A model generated the notes under the pieces. The model saw nothing but the letters and a program-made list of their open reading frames with translations. It was not told the origin of the DNA and made no database searches. The position numbers and the translations under genes were made by a program. From Thermoleophilia bacterium SCSIO 60948 (GTDB taxonomy: Bacteria > Actinomycetota > Thermoleophilia > Solirubrobacterales > 70-9): 64,000 nucleotides of DNA. This document shows, piece after piece, positions 56,299 through 64,000 of the stretch; the first letter of the stretch is position 1, and every line of letters starts with the position of its first letter. Where the stretch lies: NCBI GenBank assembly GCA_021496505.1, contig CP053031.1, positions 1,054,001 to 1,118,000 of the forward strand, written 5' to 3'.

Positions 56299-56598
56299 AT
56301 GGCGGTGATGGGCAGTGAGACGATCGAGCGGCCGCGGGTCGGCGGCCCGGGCTCGGACCTGAGCGGCAACTGGAGCGTGATCGTCCTCAACGACGACCAC
56401 AACACCTTCGACCACGTCGCGGCGACGCTCGCCGCGACGATCCCCGGTGTCGACATCGGTCGCGGTTACGCGATCGCCGACAAGGTCCACAACTCCGGCC
56501 GCGCCCTCGTCTGGAGCGGTCCGCGCGAGATCGCCGAGCACTACTGGCTCGAGCTCAAGAACGCCGGCCTGACGATGGCCGCACTCGAGCGCTCCTGA
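56299..56598 (+). CDS. clpS: ATP-dependent Clp protease adaptor ClpS
   Basis: 99 aa. The core WSVIVLNDDHNTFDHVAATLAATIPGVDIGRGYAIADKVHNSGRALVWSGPREIAEHY matches ClpS: the NDD substrate pocket near the start and VH..G.A later. ClpS delivers N-degron proteins to ClpAP/ClpCP. ATG at 56299; ATG 56308 is possible. The following gene is convergent. Confidence 0.9.
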   Translation: MAVMGSETIERPRVGGPGSDLSGNWSVIVLNDDHNTFDHVAATLAATIPGVDIGRGYAIADKVHNSGRALVWSGPREIAEHYWLELKNAGLTMAALERS

Positions 56599-56611
56599 CC
56601 TTTCGCGCCGA

Positions 56612-57007
56612 CTAGCGCGGGGGCAGTACGAGGAGCCGCCCGCCGGCGCCGGGAGGCGAGCCGGCGAGGGATCCGCGCCCGTGCGAGCCGGCGTGGTCGC
56701 GCCTGCCGCGGCGCCGGCGGCGCAGCTGACGGCTTCGCATCCGCAGCAGCGCGAGCGCGCCCGCGCTGTGCTCGAACGGATCGGCGACCGCCGTGGCGTC
56801 GTCGAGCGATATCGCGGCGACGGCGCGCTCGCCGACCTCGGCGATCAGCACATCGCCCTCCGGCACCGGGCTTGAGTCGCGCTCGGCCAGCCGCCCGATC
56901 GCGGCCCGGTCGGCCGGGGTGGCGCGCCGGATCGTCAGCTCTCCACCGCCGACCGCCTCGTGCCCCTCGCGCGCCTGGATCTCCATCTCATTCTCTTTCC
57001 GCCTCAT
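56612..57007 (-). CDS. Small GNAT-like N-terminal domain protein
   Basis: 131 aa. The segment LTIRRATPADRAAIGRLAERDSSPVPEGDVLIAEVGERAVAAISLDDATAVADPFEHSAGALALLRMR is a partial GNAT-like beta-alpha unit that recurs in actinobacterial hypotheticals, without the acetyl-CoA loop. A basic Arg/Gly-rich tail ends the protein. ATG at 57007 has GAGGTGAG upstream. Divergent from the LysR gene. Function unknown. Confidence 0.7.
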   Translation of the reverse strand: MRRKENEMEIQAREGHEAVGGGELTIRRATPADRAAIGRLAERDSSPVPEGDVLIAEVGERAVAAISLDDATAVADPFEHSAGALALLRMRSRQLRRRRRGRRDHAGSHGRGSLAGSPPGAGGRLLVLPPR

Positions 57008-57041
57008 CGCAACTCACCTCACTCGTCGTTCGCCTTCGGTG

Positions 57042-57096
57042 AGATGCAGGCTCTCGCGTCCCGGGTATCAGCACAACAGGAAGTAGCTCTGCATCT
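57042..57096. promoter_or_regulatory. Inverted repeat upstream of the LysR gene
   Basis: AGATGCAG (57042-57049) and CTGCATCT (57089-57096) are a perfect 8-bp inverted repeat, 39 nt apart, in the 103-bp divergent region. The right arm ends 14 bp before the LysR ATG. It could be an autoregulatory site or a hairpin in the leader. Confidence 0.4.
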
Positions 57097-57110
57097 GATA
57101 AGTTCACCTA

Positions 57111-58049
57111 ATGCTGGATGTGAAGCGGATGCGGATACTTCGCGAGGTCGCCAGGCAGGGGTCCTTCTCGGCCGCGGCGGACGCGCTGTACCTCTCGCAG
57201 TCGGCCGTCAGCCAGCAGATCGCGACGCTCGAGCGCGAGACGGGCACCCGGCTCATCGACCGCACGCGCTCGGGTCCTCGCCTCACGGATGCGGGCCGGG
57301 TGCTGACCTCCCACGCCGACGCGATCCTCAGCCGGCTCGCCGAGGCCGAGCGCGAGCTCGACGCGCTCGCGGGTCTCGAGGGTGGAGAGCTCCGGCTGGC
57401 CAGCTTCCCGAGCGCGAGCGCCGCGATCCTCACCGAGGCCGTCGCCGAGTTCAGCTCGCGCCACCCGCTCGTCAGCATCTCGGTCGCCGAGGCCGAGCCC
57501 GAGGACGCGATCCCGCTGTTGCTCGGCGGCGAGATCGACCTCGCCCTCGTCTTCGACTATCCGGGTCTCGACGGCGCCGAGCAGCGCGATCTCGAGACCA
57601 CTCTGTTACTCGAAGAGTCGATGAGCCTCGTCGTCCCGGCCTCAGATCCGCTGGCCGCGCGCGAGAGCCTGCGGCTGGCCGAGTTCAGCGAGGCCAACTG
57701 GCTCTGCGGGCGCCGCCCGAGTTCGTGCGCCCAGATCATCCTGCGCGCGTGTCGCGACGAGGGCTTCGAGCCTCGGATCGCATACGAGTCCGACGACTAC
57801 AACGTCCTCCAGGGGTTCGTCGCCGCCGGTCTCGGGTTCACGCTGATGCCGGACATGGCGCTCGTCAACCTGCGCTCCGACCTGGTCGCGAGAACGGTCG
57901 TTCCCGCGGCTCCGACGCGCCGGATTCGCGCCGCGACCCGGGCCGAGGCGTCGCGCTCGCTCGCGACGGACGCGATGCTCGAGATCCTGCTCGGCATCGG
58001 GCAGCGGATCGCCGCGCGGTCGGCCGAGCGCCGGCTCGCCGCGGCCTGA
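57111..58049 (+). CDS. LysR-family transcriptional regulator
   Basis: 312 aa. The N-terminal winged helix is standard: MRILREVARQGSFSAAADALYLSQSAVSQQIATLERETGTRLIDRT. The linker helix and periplasmic-binding-like effector domain (residues about 90-300) follow, with the GLGFTLMPDMAL motif of domain II. Target and effector unknown. Its neighbours are a small GNAT-like gene (divergent) and, convergent downstream, a monooxygenase-like gene then ccr. Confidence 0.93.
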   Translation: MLDVKRMRILREVARQGSFSAAADALYLSQSAVSQQIATLERETGTRLIDRTRSGPRLTDAGRVLTSHADAILSRLAEAERELDALAGLEGGELRLASFPSASAAILTEAVAEFSSRHPLVSISVAEAEPEDAIPLLLGGEIDLALVFDYPGLDGAEQRDLETTLLLEESMSLVVPASDPLAARESLRLAEFSEANWLCGRRPSSCAQIILRACRDEGFEPRIAYESDDYNVLQGFVAAGLGFTLMPDMALVNLRSDLVARTVVPAAPTRRIRAATRAEASRSLATDAMLEILLGIGQRIAARSAERRLAAA

Positions 58050-58058
58050 GGGGCCGGC

Positions 58059-58376
58059 TCAGGCGACGGGCGCGCGGCCCGGAACCGGGTCGCCGGCCAC
58101 GACCGTCGCCCATTCGGGCAGAAGCGGCTTGTGGTAGAGCGGCATGATCGACTGGCGCAGCGTCGCGATCTCGTCTGAGGCCCAGTAGCGCTCGAAGTCG
58201 GCTCGTGTCGGCCAGAGCCCGACCTGCTGGAAGTGAAGCGGGTCGGCCTCGGTCCGGATCAGGTATGACGCGACCGCGCCATACGAGGCGGCGCGTTCGA
58301 TCGCGGGGCGCCAGAGCCCGTACCAGCGGTCGGCGCGAAACGGCGTGACGTGCCAGTCGATGTAGTTCAGATCCAC
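58059..58376 (-). CDS. Small protein, possible antibiotic-biosynthesis-monooxygenase-like fold
   Basis: 105 aa. DLNYIDWHVTPFRADRWYGLWRPAIERAASYGAVASYLIRTEADPLHFQQVGLWPTRADFERYWAS suggests a ferredoxin-like alpha/beta dimeric barrel (ABM/EthD type) by strand-helix spacing and the FxxYWxS ending. No catalytic motif can be assigned. It lies 52 bp downstream of ccr on the same strand, so it may be co-transcribed with it. Confidence 0.7.
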   Translation of the reverse strand: MDLNYIDWHVTPFRADRWYGLWRPAIERAASYGAVASYLIRTEADPLHFQQVGLWPTRADFERYWASDEIATLRQSIMPLYHKPLLPEWATVVAGDPVPGRAPVA

Positions 58377-58428
58377 GGCGCGGCGATCCTATCGCTCGGG
58401 GCCGGTCGGCTCGGGGCCGGCGCCGTGC

Positions 58429-59697
58429 CTAGGCGCCGACCTCGGCGCGGATCGCGCCCGGACCGTCCTCGTACTGCCCGTCGGTGTCGGACTCGGCGCC
58501 GACGCGGATCGCGATCTTGCCGTAGTGCCCGTTCTCGTGCATGAGCTGGTGGGCGTCGGCGACGCCGTCGAAGTCCATCGCCCGCCAGATGACCGGCCGG
58601 ACCTTGCCCTCGGCCATCAGCTGGTTGGCGCGCATGCACTCGTACGCGTTGGCGAAGTGCGACCCGATGATCTGCTTCTGGCGCATCCACAGGTAGCGGA
58701 CGTCGAAGTCGAGGTTGTAGCCCGAGGTGGCGCCGCAGATGACGACCTTGCCGAACGGCTTGCAGACGTAGACCGAGGTCGGGAACGTCGCCTGGCCGAC
58801 GTGCTCGAAGACGATGTCCGGCTGGTCGCCGAGCAGCTCCCTGACCCGCTTGAGGAACTCGCGGGATGCCTTGTAGCGAGCCTTGTCGGCGGCCGGATCG
58901 ACGGCCGGGAGGTTCGCGTCGGAGCGCATCATCTCGCCGAACTCGTTGCGGTTGATGTAGTCGACGGCGCCGAGCTTCTTGATCAGCTCGCCCTTCTCGT
59001 CCGAGGAGACGACGCCGATCGCGTTGGCGCCCGCCGCCTTGCAGAGCTGGACGGCGAAGACGCCGAGCCCGCCCGCGGCACCCCAGATCAGGACGTTGTG
59101 TCCGGCCTGGACGCGGCACTGGTCCATCAGCATCCGGTAGGCGGTGAAGTAGGTGAGGCCGTAGCTCGACGAGTCGACCCACGAGAGGTTGCGCGGCTTG
59201 GGCAGCAGCTGCTGGGCCTGGACCTTCGTGAACTGCGCGAACGAGCCCCATGTCGTCTCGTAGCCCCAGATCCGCTGGCTCGGCGCCGCGAGCGGGTCGA
59301 GCCCGTGGACCTCGACATCCTCGTAGGAGGCCTGGTTGCAATGGATGACGACCTCGTCGCCGGGCTTCCAGCGCGTGACGCCCTCGCCCACCTTCCAGAC
59401 GATGCCCGAGGCATCCGAACCGCCGATGTGGTGCCCGTACTCGGGGTGATCGGCGTAGCCGAAGACCGAGACCGGCTTGCCGAGCGATGCCCAGACGTTG
59501 TTGAAGTTGACGCCCGCGGCCATGACGCGGACGATGACCTCGAAGGCGCCGGGCTCCGGGACCTCGATCTCCTCGACCTGGAAGGCGTCCTTCGGCTCGC
59601 CCTCGCGCTCCTGGCGGATCACCCAGGCGGCCATCGTCTCGGGTAGCTCACCCGGCTCTACGTCGAGCTTGGAGACATCGGCGATATCGACGGCCAC
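58429..59697 (-). CDS. ccr: Crotonyl-CoA carboxylase/reductase
   Basis: 422 aa, GTG start preceded by AAAGGA. MDR/zinc-free alcohol-dehydrogenase fold with Ccr hallmarks: VMAAGVNFNNVWASLGKPVSVF, HHIGGSDASGIVWKVG, WGYETTWGSFAQF, SYGLTYFTAYRMLM, the nucleotide motif IWGAAGGLGVFAVQL, and IGSHFANAYECMRANQLM. It reductively carboxylates crotonyl-CoA to ethylmalonyl-CoA with NADPH and CO2, the key reaction of the ethylmalonyl-CoA pathway. The start is set by the ribosome site and family length. Confidence 0.95.
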   Translation of the reverse strand: MAVDIADVSKLDVEPGELPETMAAWVIRQEREGEPKDAFQVEEIEVPEPGAFEVIVRVMAAGVNFNNVWASLGKPVSVFGYADHPEYGHHIGGSDASGIVWKVGEGVTRWKPGDEVVIHCNQASYEDVEVHGLDPLAAPSQRIWGYETTWGSFAQFTKVQAQQLLPKPRNLSWVDSSSYGLTYFTAYRMLMDQCRVQAGHNVLIWGAAGGLGVFAVQLCKAAGANAIGVVSSDEKGELIKKLGAVDYINRNEFGEMMRSDANLPAVDPAADKARYKASREFLKRVRELLGDQPDIVFEHVGQATFPTSVYVCKPFGKVVICGATSGYNLDFDVRYLWMRQKQIIGSHFANAYECMRANQLMAEGKVRPVIWRAMDFDGVADAHQLMHENGHYGKIAIRVGAESDTDGQYEDGPGAIRAEVGA

Positions 59698-59827
59698 AGG
59701 GGATCCTTTCCACGCGCCGGCGGACTCCATGCCCGCCTGAGGACGGGGGCACCATAACCAGTGACCCGCAAGATCGTGCCCGGTGTCAGATCTCTGTCCG
59801 CCTACGCGACTACTTTCGAGAATCGCC

Positions 59828-61144
59828 ATGGAGGCATCCGAGAAGACACAGCTCCAGTTCGACCAGCCCGATCACGGCACGGTTCGCGCGCTCGACGACA
59901 GGATCCTGATCCAGTCGCTGACCGTCGCCGACGAGCGCGCCGCGGCGCTGGTGCGAGAGCGCCAGCAGGCCGGCAAGCCGGCGACCGAGACGGTGCGGCG
60001 CGCGATCGAGATCGGCGCCCGGGTCCTCGACCGCGAGGACACCGCCGCCGAGGTCGAGTGGGTCCGAAACGAGGTGCGCGAGGAGCTCGGCGGTCTCGGC
60101 AAGGCACTAGGCGAGACGATCGACGGCGGCTCCGAGCAGCTCGCCGAGCAGCTCGCGAAGGCGTTCGGCGCCGAGCGCAACGACTCGGTACAGGCGCAGA
60201 TCAAGGAGATCGTCGCCGCGGCCGCCGCCGAGCAGCAGCAGCAGATCGTCAAGACCCTGACGGCCGAGGACATGTCGAACCCGCTCGTCGGTGTCCAGGC
60301 GCGGCTCAGCAAGGCGATGCTCGAGGCCGAGCAACGCCACCGGGTCGAGGTCGAGAAGCTGCGTGAGCAGCACTCGAAGGCTTCGCTGGCCATGCAGGGT
60401 CAGGTCGGCGAGCTGCGGACCGAGCTCCACCGGCTGCTCGAGCGCGAGGCCGGGGAGGAGGCCGTCGCCGAGGCGGAGGCCGCGGGGACCCGCAAGGGCC
60501 TCGGTTTCGAGGAGCGCGTCTTCGCCGCGGTCGAGGAGATCGCCGCCCAGCGCGGCGATGCCGCGACCCACACCGGCGGCGAGCTCGCCGAGGGTGGAGG
60601 CAAGAAGGGCGACGTCCTCGTCGAGATCGGAGCCTGCGCCGGCGCCTCGCAGGGCCGGATCGTCTTCGAGGTCAAGGACAAGAAGCTGTCGAAGAACGCT
60701 GCCTGGAGCGAACTCAACGAGGCGATGGCCGCGCGAGCGGCGTCGTTCGGGGTGCTCGTCGTCGCCGGCGAGGACCGCGTGCCCTCGGGGCGCGAGCAGC
60801 TCGCCGAGTACGAGGGCAACAAGCTGATCGTCGCGGTCGATCGCGACGAGCCGGAGGGCATGGGGCTCTCGCTCGCCTACCGGCTGGCGGCGGCGCGGCT
60901 CGCGATGGCGCGCGATCGCGACCTGAAGGTCGATGCGCCCGCGGTGCGGGACGCCGCCGAGGAGGCGGTCTCGACGCTCAAGCAGGCGCAGGCGATCCGC
61001 ACGTCGCTCACCGGGATCAAGACGTCGTCGGACAAGGCGCGCTCGATGCTCGACGCGATGGTGGCGGCTCTCGAGCTCAAGCTCGAGCGGATCGACTCGC
61101 TGGTCGCCGAGGCCGACGAAGCCGCGTCGGGCGACGCGGCCTAG
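59828..61144 (+). CDS. Coiled-coil protein with PD-(D/E)XK nuclease-like domain
   Basis: 438 aa. The first 240 residues are helical, Gln/Glu-rich and likely coiled-coil (SKAMLEAEQRHRVEVEKLREQHSKASLAMQGQVGELRTELHRLLERE). The middle domain reads GGGKKGDVLVEIG then RIVFEVKDKKLS. The GD...ExK arrangement, with the following SELNEAMAARAASFGVLVVAGEDRVPS, is that of the restriction-like fold in DUF2130-type proteins. Function is unknown; a DNA transaction is possible. The ATG 59828 follows the divergent region with ccr. Confidence 0.72.
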   Translation: MEASEKTQLQFDQPDHGTVRALDDRILIQSLTVADERAAALVRERQQAGKPATETVRRAIEIGARVLDREDTAAEVEWVRNEVREELGGLGKALGETIDGGSEQLAEQLAKAFGAERNDSVQAQIKEIVAAAAAEQQQQIVKTLTAEDMSNPLVGVQARLSKAMLEAEQRHRVEVEKLREQHSKASLAMQGQVGELRTELHRLLEREAGEEAVAEAEAAGTRKGLGFEERVFAAVEEIAAQRGDAATHTGGELAEGGGKKGDVLVEIGACAGASQGRIVFEVKDKKLSKNAAWSELNEAMAARAASFGVLVVAGEDRVPSGREQLAEYEGNKLIVAVDRDEPEGMGLSLAYRLAAARLAMARDRDLKVDAPAVRDAAEEAVSTLKQAQAIRTSLTGIKTSSDKARSMLDAMVAALELKLERIDSLVAEADEAASGDAA

Positions 61145-61148
61145 GGCC

Positions 61149-61571
61149 TCAGGGCAGCAGCAGCTCGTTCTGGGAGCTCGGGCGGTCCTGCCCGACGGCG
61201 AGCCGGGTCGCCTTGGCGCGTGAGCCGTCGCCGGTGGCGGCGACCTCGTAGTCACCCTCGTCGAGCTCGAGCTTCGCGGTCAGGACGCCGCCGGGCGGGA
61301 CGGTGCGCGTCTCGGCCTCGGTCGGGCCCTCGAACGCCAGGCCGGTCGCCTCGTCGGTCTGGTTCGAGACGGTGACGTTGACGATGCCGGCGCCGATCTC
61401 CTGCGGGCCGACCTCGATCGCCCCGTCGGTGACGAGCGCGCTGACCTCGATCGGGGCCGGCGGGCGCGGTTCGTTGGCGAAGTCCTCGGAGCCGCAGCCG
61501 GCGAGCGCGAGCACGCCGAGCAGACCCCCGACGGCGGCCGACCTGCGAATCAGCACCCTCCTCGCGCCCAT
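61149..61571 (-). CDS. Putative lipoprotein
   Basis: 140 aa. A type II signal (LIRRSAAVGGLLGVLALAGC) ends in lipobox LAGC. The mature part is an Ig-like/cupredoxin-fold-like beta domain (IVNVTVSNQTDEATGLAFEGPTEAETRTVPPGGVLTAKLELDEGDYEVAA). Such small lipoproteins are common in Thermoleophilia-like genomes and have no assigned role. No copper ligands are apparent. It is convergent with the coiled-coil gene. Confidence 0.75.
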   Translation of the reverse strand: MGARRVLIRRSAAVGGLLGVLALAGCGSEDFANEPRPPAPIEVSALVTDGAIEVGPQEIGAGIVNVTVSNQTDEATGLAFEGPTEAETRTVPPGGVLTAKLELDEGDYEVAATGDGSRAKATRLAVGQDRPSSQNELLLP

Positions 61572-61635
61572 CCCGCGGCAATCCTACGTGAAGGGCCGGG
61601 CGCCGGGCGCCGGACCCGCGGCGGGCTGGGAAAGC

Positions 61636-62583
61636 TCAGCCGAACGGCAGCTCGACGACTTCGGCAGCGGTCCCGCCGACGTCGACGCTCGTCCCGGGCT
61701 CGGCCTCGCGGCGCAGGACGGCGAGCGCGATCGCGCCGTGGCGCGGATGCACGGCGGCGGAGCCGAGCTCGCCGATCGTCTTGCCGTCGAGCGTCACCTC
61801 GGTGCCGGGCTGCGCCGGGCTCTCGAGCCGCAGGCCGCGGAGGTTGCGGTTCGGGCGGCCGCGGTAGTGCAGGCGGGCGACGGTCTCCTGGCCGATGTAG
61901 CAGCCCTTCGTGAACGACACGGAGCGCTCGACGATCCCGGCCTCGGCGGGCATCGTGCGCTCGCTCATCTCGGCGCCGAAGCGCGGTCGGCCGGACTCGA
62001 TGCGAAGCAGCTCGAAGGCCTCGGGCTCGACGGGCTCCGCGCCACGCGAGCGAAGCGCGGCGACGAGACGGTCGGCCTCGCCGGAGGCGCAGACCAGATC
62101 GGCGCCGCTCTCGGTCGCGATCGCGAGTAGGTCGAGGCCCTCCAGCGCGATCTCGCGGGCGCTGCCCGGGGCGAGCGGGACATCGCCCAGCACGCGCGGC
62201 GTCGCGGGGCCGGCGGTGCGGATAAGCGTCCTGTCGGCGCTGACGTCCGTGAGCTCGACCTCGCGGCCGATCTTGTACATCGACAGGTGGCGCAGGGCGC
62301 GGTCGGCTCCGGGCTCGTCGAGGTCGATCAGCAGCTCATCGGGCGCGTTCCTCGTCACCCGCATGTCCGTCTGCATGTGGCCCTTGCGATCCAGGAGGGC
62401 GGAGTAGGTCGTCTCGCCGGGCGTGAGCGCCTCGACGTCCTGGGTCAACTGGCCCTGGAGGTACTCGGCGGCCTCGGAGCCCGAGGCGAGGAAGAAGCGA
62501 TGCCCCTCTTCGACGACGAAGCCCGAGTCCTGGATCAGGGCGCGGTACTGCGCATCGATCTCGACGCTGACCGGGGGAATCAC
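61636..62583 (-). CDS. YgfZ/GcvT-like folate-binding protein
   Basis: 315 aa, GTG start. The YgfZ signature KGCYIGQETVARLHYRG is intact. FFLASGSEAAEYLQGQLTQDVEALTPGETTYSALLDRKGHMQTDMRV is the family's folate-binding N-terminal region, and the C-terminal beta-barrel ends the protein. These proteins act in folate-dependent iron-sulfur cluster maintenance or tRNA modification. It is divergent from mntR, 82 bp apart. Confidence 0.93.
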   Translation of the reverse strand: MIPPVSVEIDAQYRALIQDSGFVVEEGHRFFLASGSEAAEYLQGQLTQDVEALTPGETTYSALLDRKGHMQTDMRVTRNAPDELLIDLDEPGADRALRHLSMYKIGREVELTDVSADRTLIRTAGPATPRVLGDVPLAPGSAREIALEGLDLLAIATESGADLVCASGEADRLVAALRSRGAEPVEPEAFELLRIESGRPRFGAEMSERTMPAEAGIVERSVSFTKGCYIGQETVARLHYRGRPNRNLRGLRLESPAQPGTEVTLDGKTIGELGSAAVHPRHGAIALAVLRREAEPGTSVDVGGTAAEVVELPFG

Positions 62584-62640
62584 GCGACTGATTCTAGGTC
62601 GGTCTGAAGCCGCTTGAATTTGGCGGCACGCGATTCCGAG

Positions 62641-62655
62641 TTTGGATGTGCCAAA
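62641..62655. promoter_or_regulatory. MntR/DtxR-type operator candidate
   Basis: TTTGG-ATGTG-CCAAA is a 15-bp inverted repeat ending 10 bp before the mntR ATG. A further half-site, TTTGGC, lies at 62619-62624. Location and dyad form suit a metal-dependent DtxR-family repressor controlling its own operon. Confidence 0.65.
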
Positions 62656-62665
62656 ATATCGAACG

Positions 62666-63406
62666 ATGGCTGAGCCCAACCTGATCAGCGACCCCTCGAC
62701 GGCCCGCGCCGGCGTGCGCGGCGTCGCCGGCTCCGAGGCCGTCGAGGACTACGCGAAGGCGATCTACGCGCTCGGCGCTCGCGAGGGCTGGCCGGTCTCG
62801 ACTTCGGCGATCGCCGAGCGCCTCGAGATCTCACCCGGCTCGGTGACGGCGATGGTCAAGCGGATGGGCGAGCTGGGCCTGCTCGAGCACCAGCCCTACC
62901 GCGGCGTGACGCTGACCGACGCCGGTGAACGGGTCGCGCTCGAGGTGATCCGCCACCACCGCCTGATCGAGTCCTACCTCGCCGAGGCCCTGGGGATGTC
63001 ATGGGACCGGGTCCACGACGAGGCCGAGGTCCTCGAGCACTACATCTCCGAGGAGCTCGAGGAGCTGATCGCGTGTGCGCTCGGCGACCCCAGCCACGAT
63101 CCTCACGGCGACCCGATACCGGGCCGGGACCTCAGGCTCGAGAGCGTCGAGGGTGACGTCCGCAGCCTCGGGGATCTCGAGCCCCCGGCGACGGCGGAGT
63201 TCACGCGCGTCTCCGACTCGGACCCGGCGATGCTCCGCTACCTGGCCGAGCGCGGGATCAGGCCGGGGATCCGGCTCGAGGTGGTCGAACGCCAGCCGTT
63301 CGGCGGCCCGCAGTTCGTGTCCGTCGGCGGCGAGCGCCACGCGATCGGTGGCGAGCTCGCACGACGCATGCTCGTCAGGGTCGACGGTGTGGGGGAGGCT
63401 CGGTGA
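62666..63406 (+). CDS. DtxR/MntR-family metal-dependent transcriptional regulator
   Basis: 246 aa. The N-terminal helix-turn-helix (EAVEDYAKAIYALGAREGWPVSTSAIAERLEISPGSVTAMVKRMGELGLLEHQPYRGVTLTDAGE) is followed by the metal-binding dimerisation region (RHHRLIESYLAEALGMSWDRVHDEAEVLEHYISEELEE). An SH3-like C-terminal domain (residues about 160-240) follows. Its stop overlaps the NRAMP gene start (GTGA), giving a manganese/iron sensor-transporter operon. Confidence 0.92.
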   Translation: MAEPNLISDPSTARAGVRGVAGSEAVEDYAKAIYALGAREGWPVSTSAIAERLEISPGSVTAMVKRMGELGLLEHQPYRGVTLTDAGERVALEVIRHHRLIESYLAEALGMSWDRVHDEAEVLEHYISEELEELIACALGDPSHDPHGDPIPGRDLRLESVEGDVRSLGDLEPPATAEFTRVSDSDPAMLRYLAERGIRPGIRLEVVERQPFGGPQFVSVGGERHAIGGELARRMLVRVDGVGEAR

Positions 63407-64000
63407 GCAAGCCCGTCGCGAGTCCTCCGGGCGCCGAGACGCCGACCGCGCCCGCCGGAGAGTCACCCCCGAATCCCGAGTTCGCGCTGCTCCCACCGGA
63501 CGCGCGCCTCTCCGACGCCGCGCGCAACGCGCTCGACGGCAAGACGCGGGGTCCGCGCCGGCTCTGGCCGTTCCTCGGACCGGCGTTCATCGCCTCGGTC
63601 GCCTACATCGATCCCGGCAACTTCGCGACGAACATCTCCGGCGGCGCCCAGTTCGGCCTTTTGCTGCTCTGGGTCGTGCTGTCGGCGAACCTCGTCGCGA
63701 TGCTCGTCCAGACGCTGTCGGCGAAGCTCGGCATCGCGACGGGTCGCAACCTCCCCGAGCTCTGCCGCGAGCAGTTCGGTCGCACGAAGTCCTTCTTCCT
63801 CTGGATCCAGGCCGAGATCGTCGCGATGTCGACCGACATCGCCGAGGTTGTCGGCACCGCGCTCGGCCTCTACCTGCTGTTCGGCATCCCGCTCTTTCCC
63901 GCCGGGCTGATCGCCGGGGCCGGAGCGTTCGCGATCCTCGCTCTACAGGCGCGCGGCTTTCGCAAGCTCGAGGCGGTCATCGCCTCGCTCGCCTTCGTCG
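63403..64000 (+). CDS. NRAMP divalent metal (Mn2+/Fe2+) transporter, 3' truncated by window edge
   Basis: At least 199 aa, open to the right edge. GTG start inside the mntR stop. A hydrophilic N-terminus of about 55 residues precedes the first helix. TM1 contains the metal-binding DPGN in ASVAYIDPGNFATNISGGAQFG. The TM2-3 region MLVQTLSAKLGIATGRNLPELC and the TM4 region MSTDIAEVVGTALGLYLLFGIP match MntH. It is probably a proton-coupled manganese importer controlled by the upstream regulator. Confidence 0.92.
   Translation, partial: MSKPVASPPGAETPTAPAGESPPNPEFALLPPDARLSDAARNALDGKTRGPRRLWPFLGPAFIASVAYIDPGNFATNISGGAQFGLLLLWVVLSANLVAMLVQTLSAKLGIATGRNLPELCREQFGRTKSFFLWIQAEIVAMSTDIAEVVGTALGLYLLFGIPLFPAGLIAGAGAFAILALQARGFRKLEAVIASLAFV

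Noticed and set aside
56604-56619. Terminator hairpin CGCGC-CGACTA-GCGCG after clpS
   Set aside because: Only a 5-bp stem, overlapping the stop of the convergent gene; expected by chance at this GC content.

Overview
The window is high-GC DNA with strong G/C third-position codon bias, tightly packed genes and many 1-4 bp stop/start overlaps (ATGA, GTGA). GTG starts are frequent and the two LexA boxes have arms CGAACA/TGTTCG. Together with the gene content (DUF222-HNH protein, GTP-type PEP carboxykinase, DrrA-type ABC exporter, Rv2578c-type radical SAM protein, ethylmalonyl-CoA pathway genes) this points to an aerobic actinobacterium, most likely class Thermoleophilia (Solirubrobacterales-like). 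The taxon is inferred from style and content, not from a marker gene. I see no CRISPR array, prophage, transposase or rRNA, and no gene-free stretch above 300 bases.

Layout. 1-6 kb: the 3' part of a DUF222/HNH gene, a MOSC protein, cytochrome c maturation genes ccmH and ccmG/tlpA, tRNA-Gly(CCC), a signal-peptidase-like gene lacking its catalytic dyad, an OsmC-type peroxidase and a secreted beta-helix/RTX-repeat protein. 6-13.5 kb: an SDR reductase, a secreted unknown, an ABC exporter pair and a large MASE1-PAS-GGDEF-EAL protein. 13.6-18.5 kb: an SDR, then ccmE-ccmF-ccmI-like, secG and a short solute-binding lipoprotein. 18.5-20 kb: tRNA-Leu(GAG), lexA with its own SOS box, a coupled zinc-ribbon gene and RNase P RNA. 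20-27.4 kb: a CMD-family protein, glutamine synthetase, a DUF1800-DUF1501-cupredoxin operon and a secreted M28 peptidase behind a structured leader. 27.4-31.6 kb: marR/mhqO/mhqD and an SOS-controlled radical SAM gene split by an intein.

From 32.9 to 59.7 kb many genes serve growth on acetate or other C2 compounds. These are acetate permease (DUF485 partner plus ActP), acetyl-CoA synthetase, a second acyl-CoA ligase, succinyl-CoA ligase with a small ferredoxin, and GTP-PEP carboxykinase. Candidates for five ethylmalonyl-CoA pathway steps are also present: malyl-CoA lyase (mcl), methylsuccinyl-CoA dehydrogenase (mcd), mesaconyl-CoA hydratase (mch), ethylmalonyl-CoA mutase (ecm) and crotonyl-CoA carboxylase/reductase (ccr). 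Together they would import and activate acetate, convert acetyl-CoA to glyoxylate plus propionyl-CoA without isocitrate lyase, and feed succinate/malate carbon to PEP. NADP-type glutamate dehydrogenase and glutamine synthetase supply ammonium assimilation. The mch-amidase pair is bracketed by two inverted 75-bp repeats.

59.7-64 kb: a coiled-coil protein with a nuclease-like domain, a lipoprotein, a YgfZ/GcvT-like protein, and a DtxR/MntR-type regulator coupled to an NRAMP transporter that runs off the right edge. The most unusual items are the intein inside the [4Fe-4S] motif of an SOS gene, the degenerate signal peptidase, the three-way-junction leader RNA at 25.8 kb and the inverted 75-bp repeats around mch.
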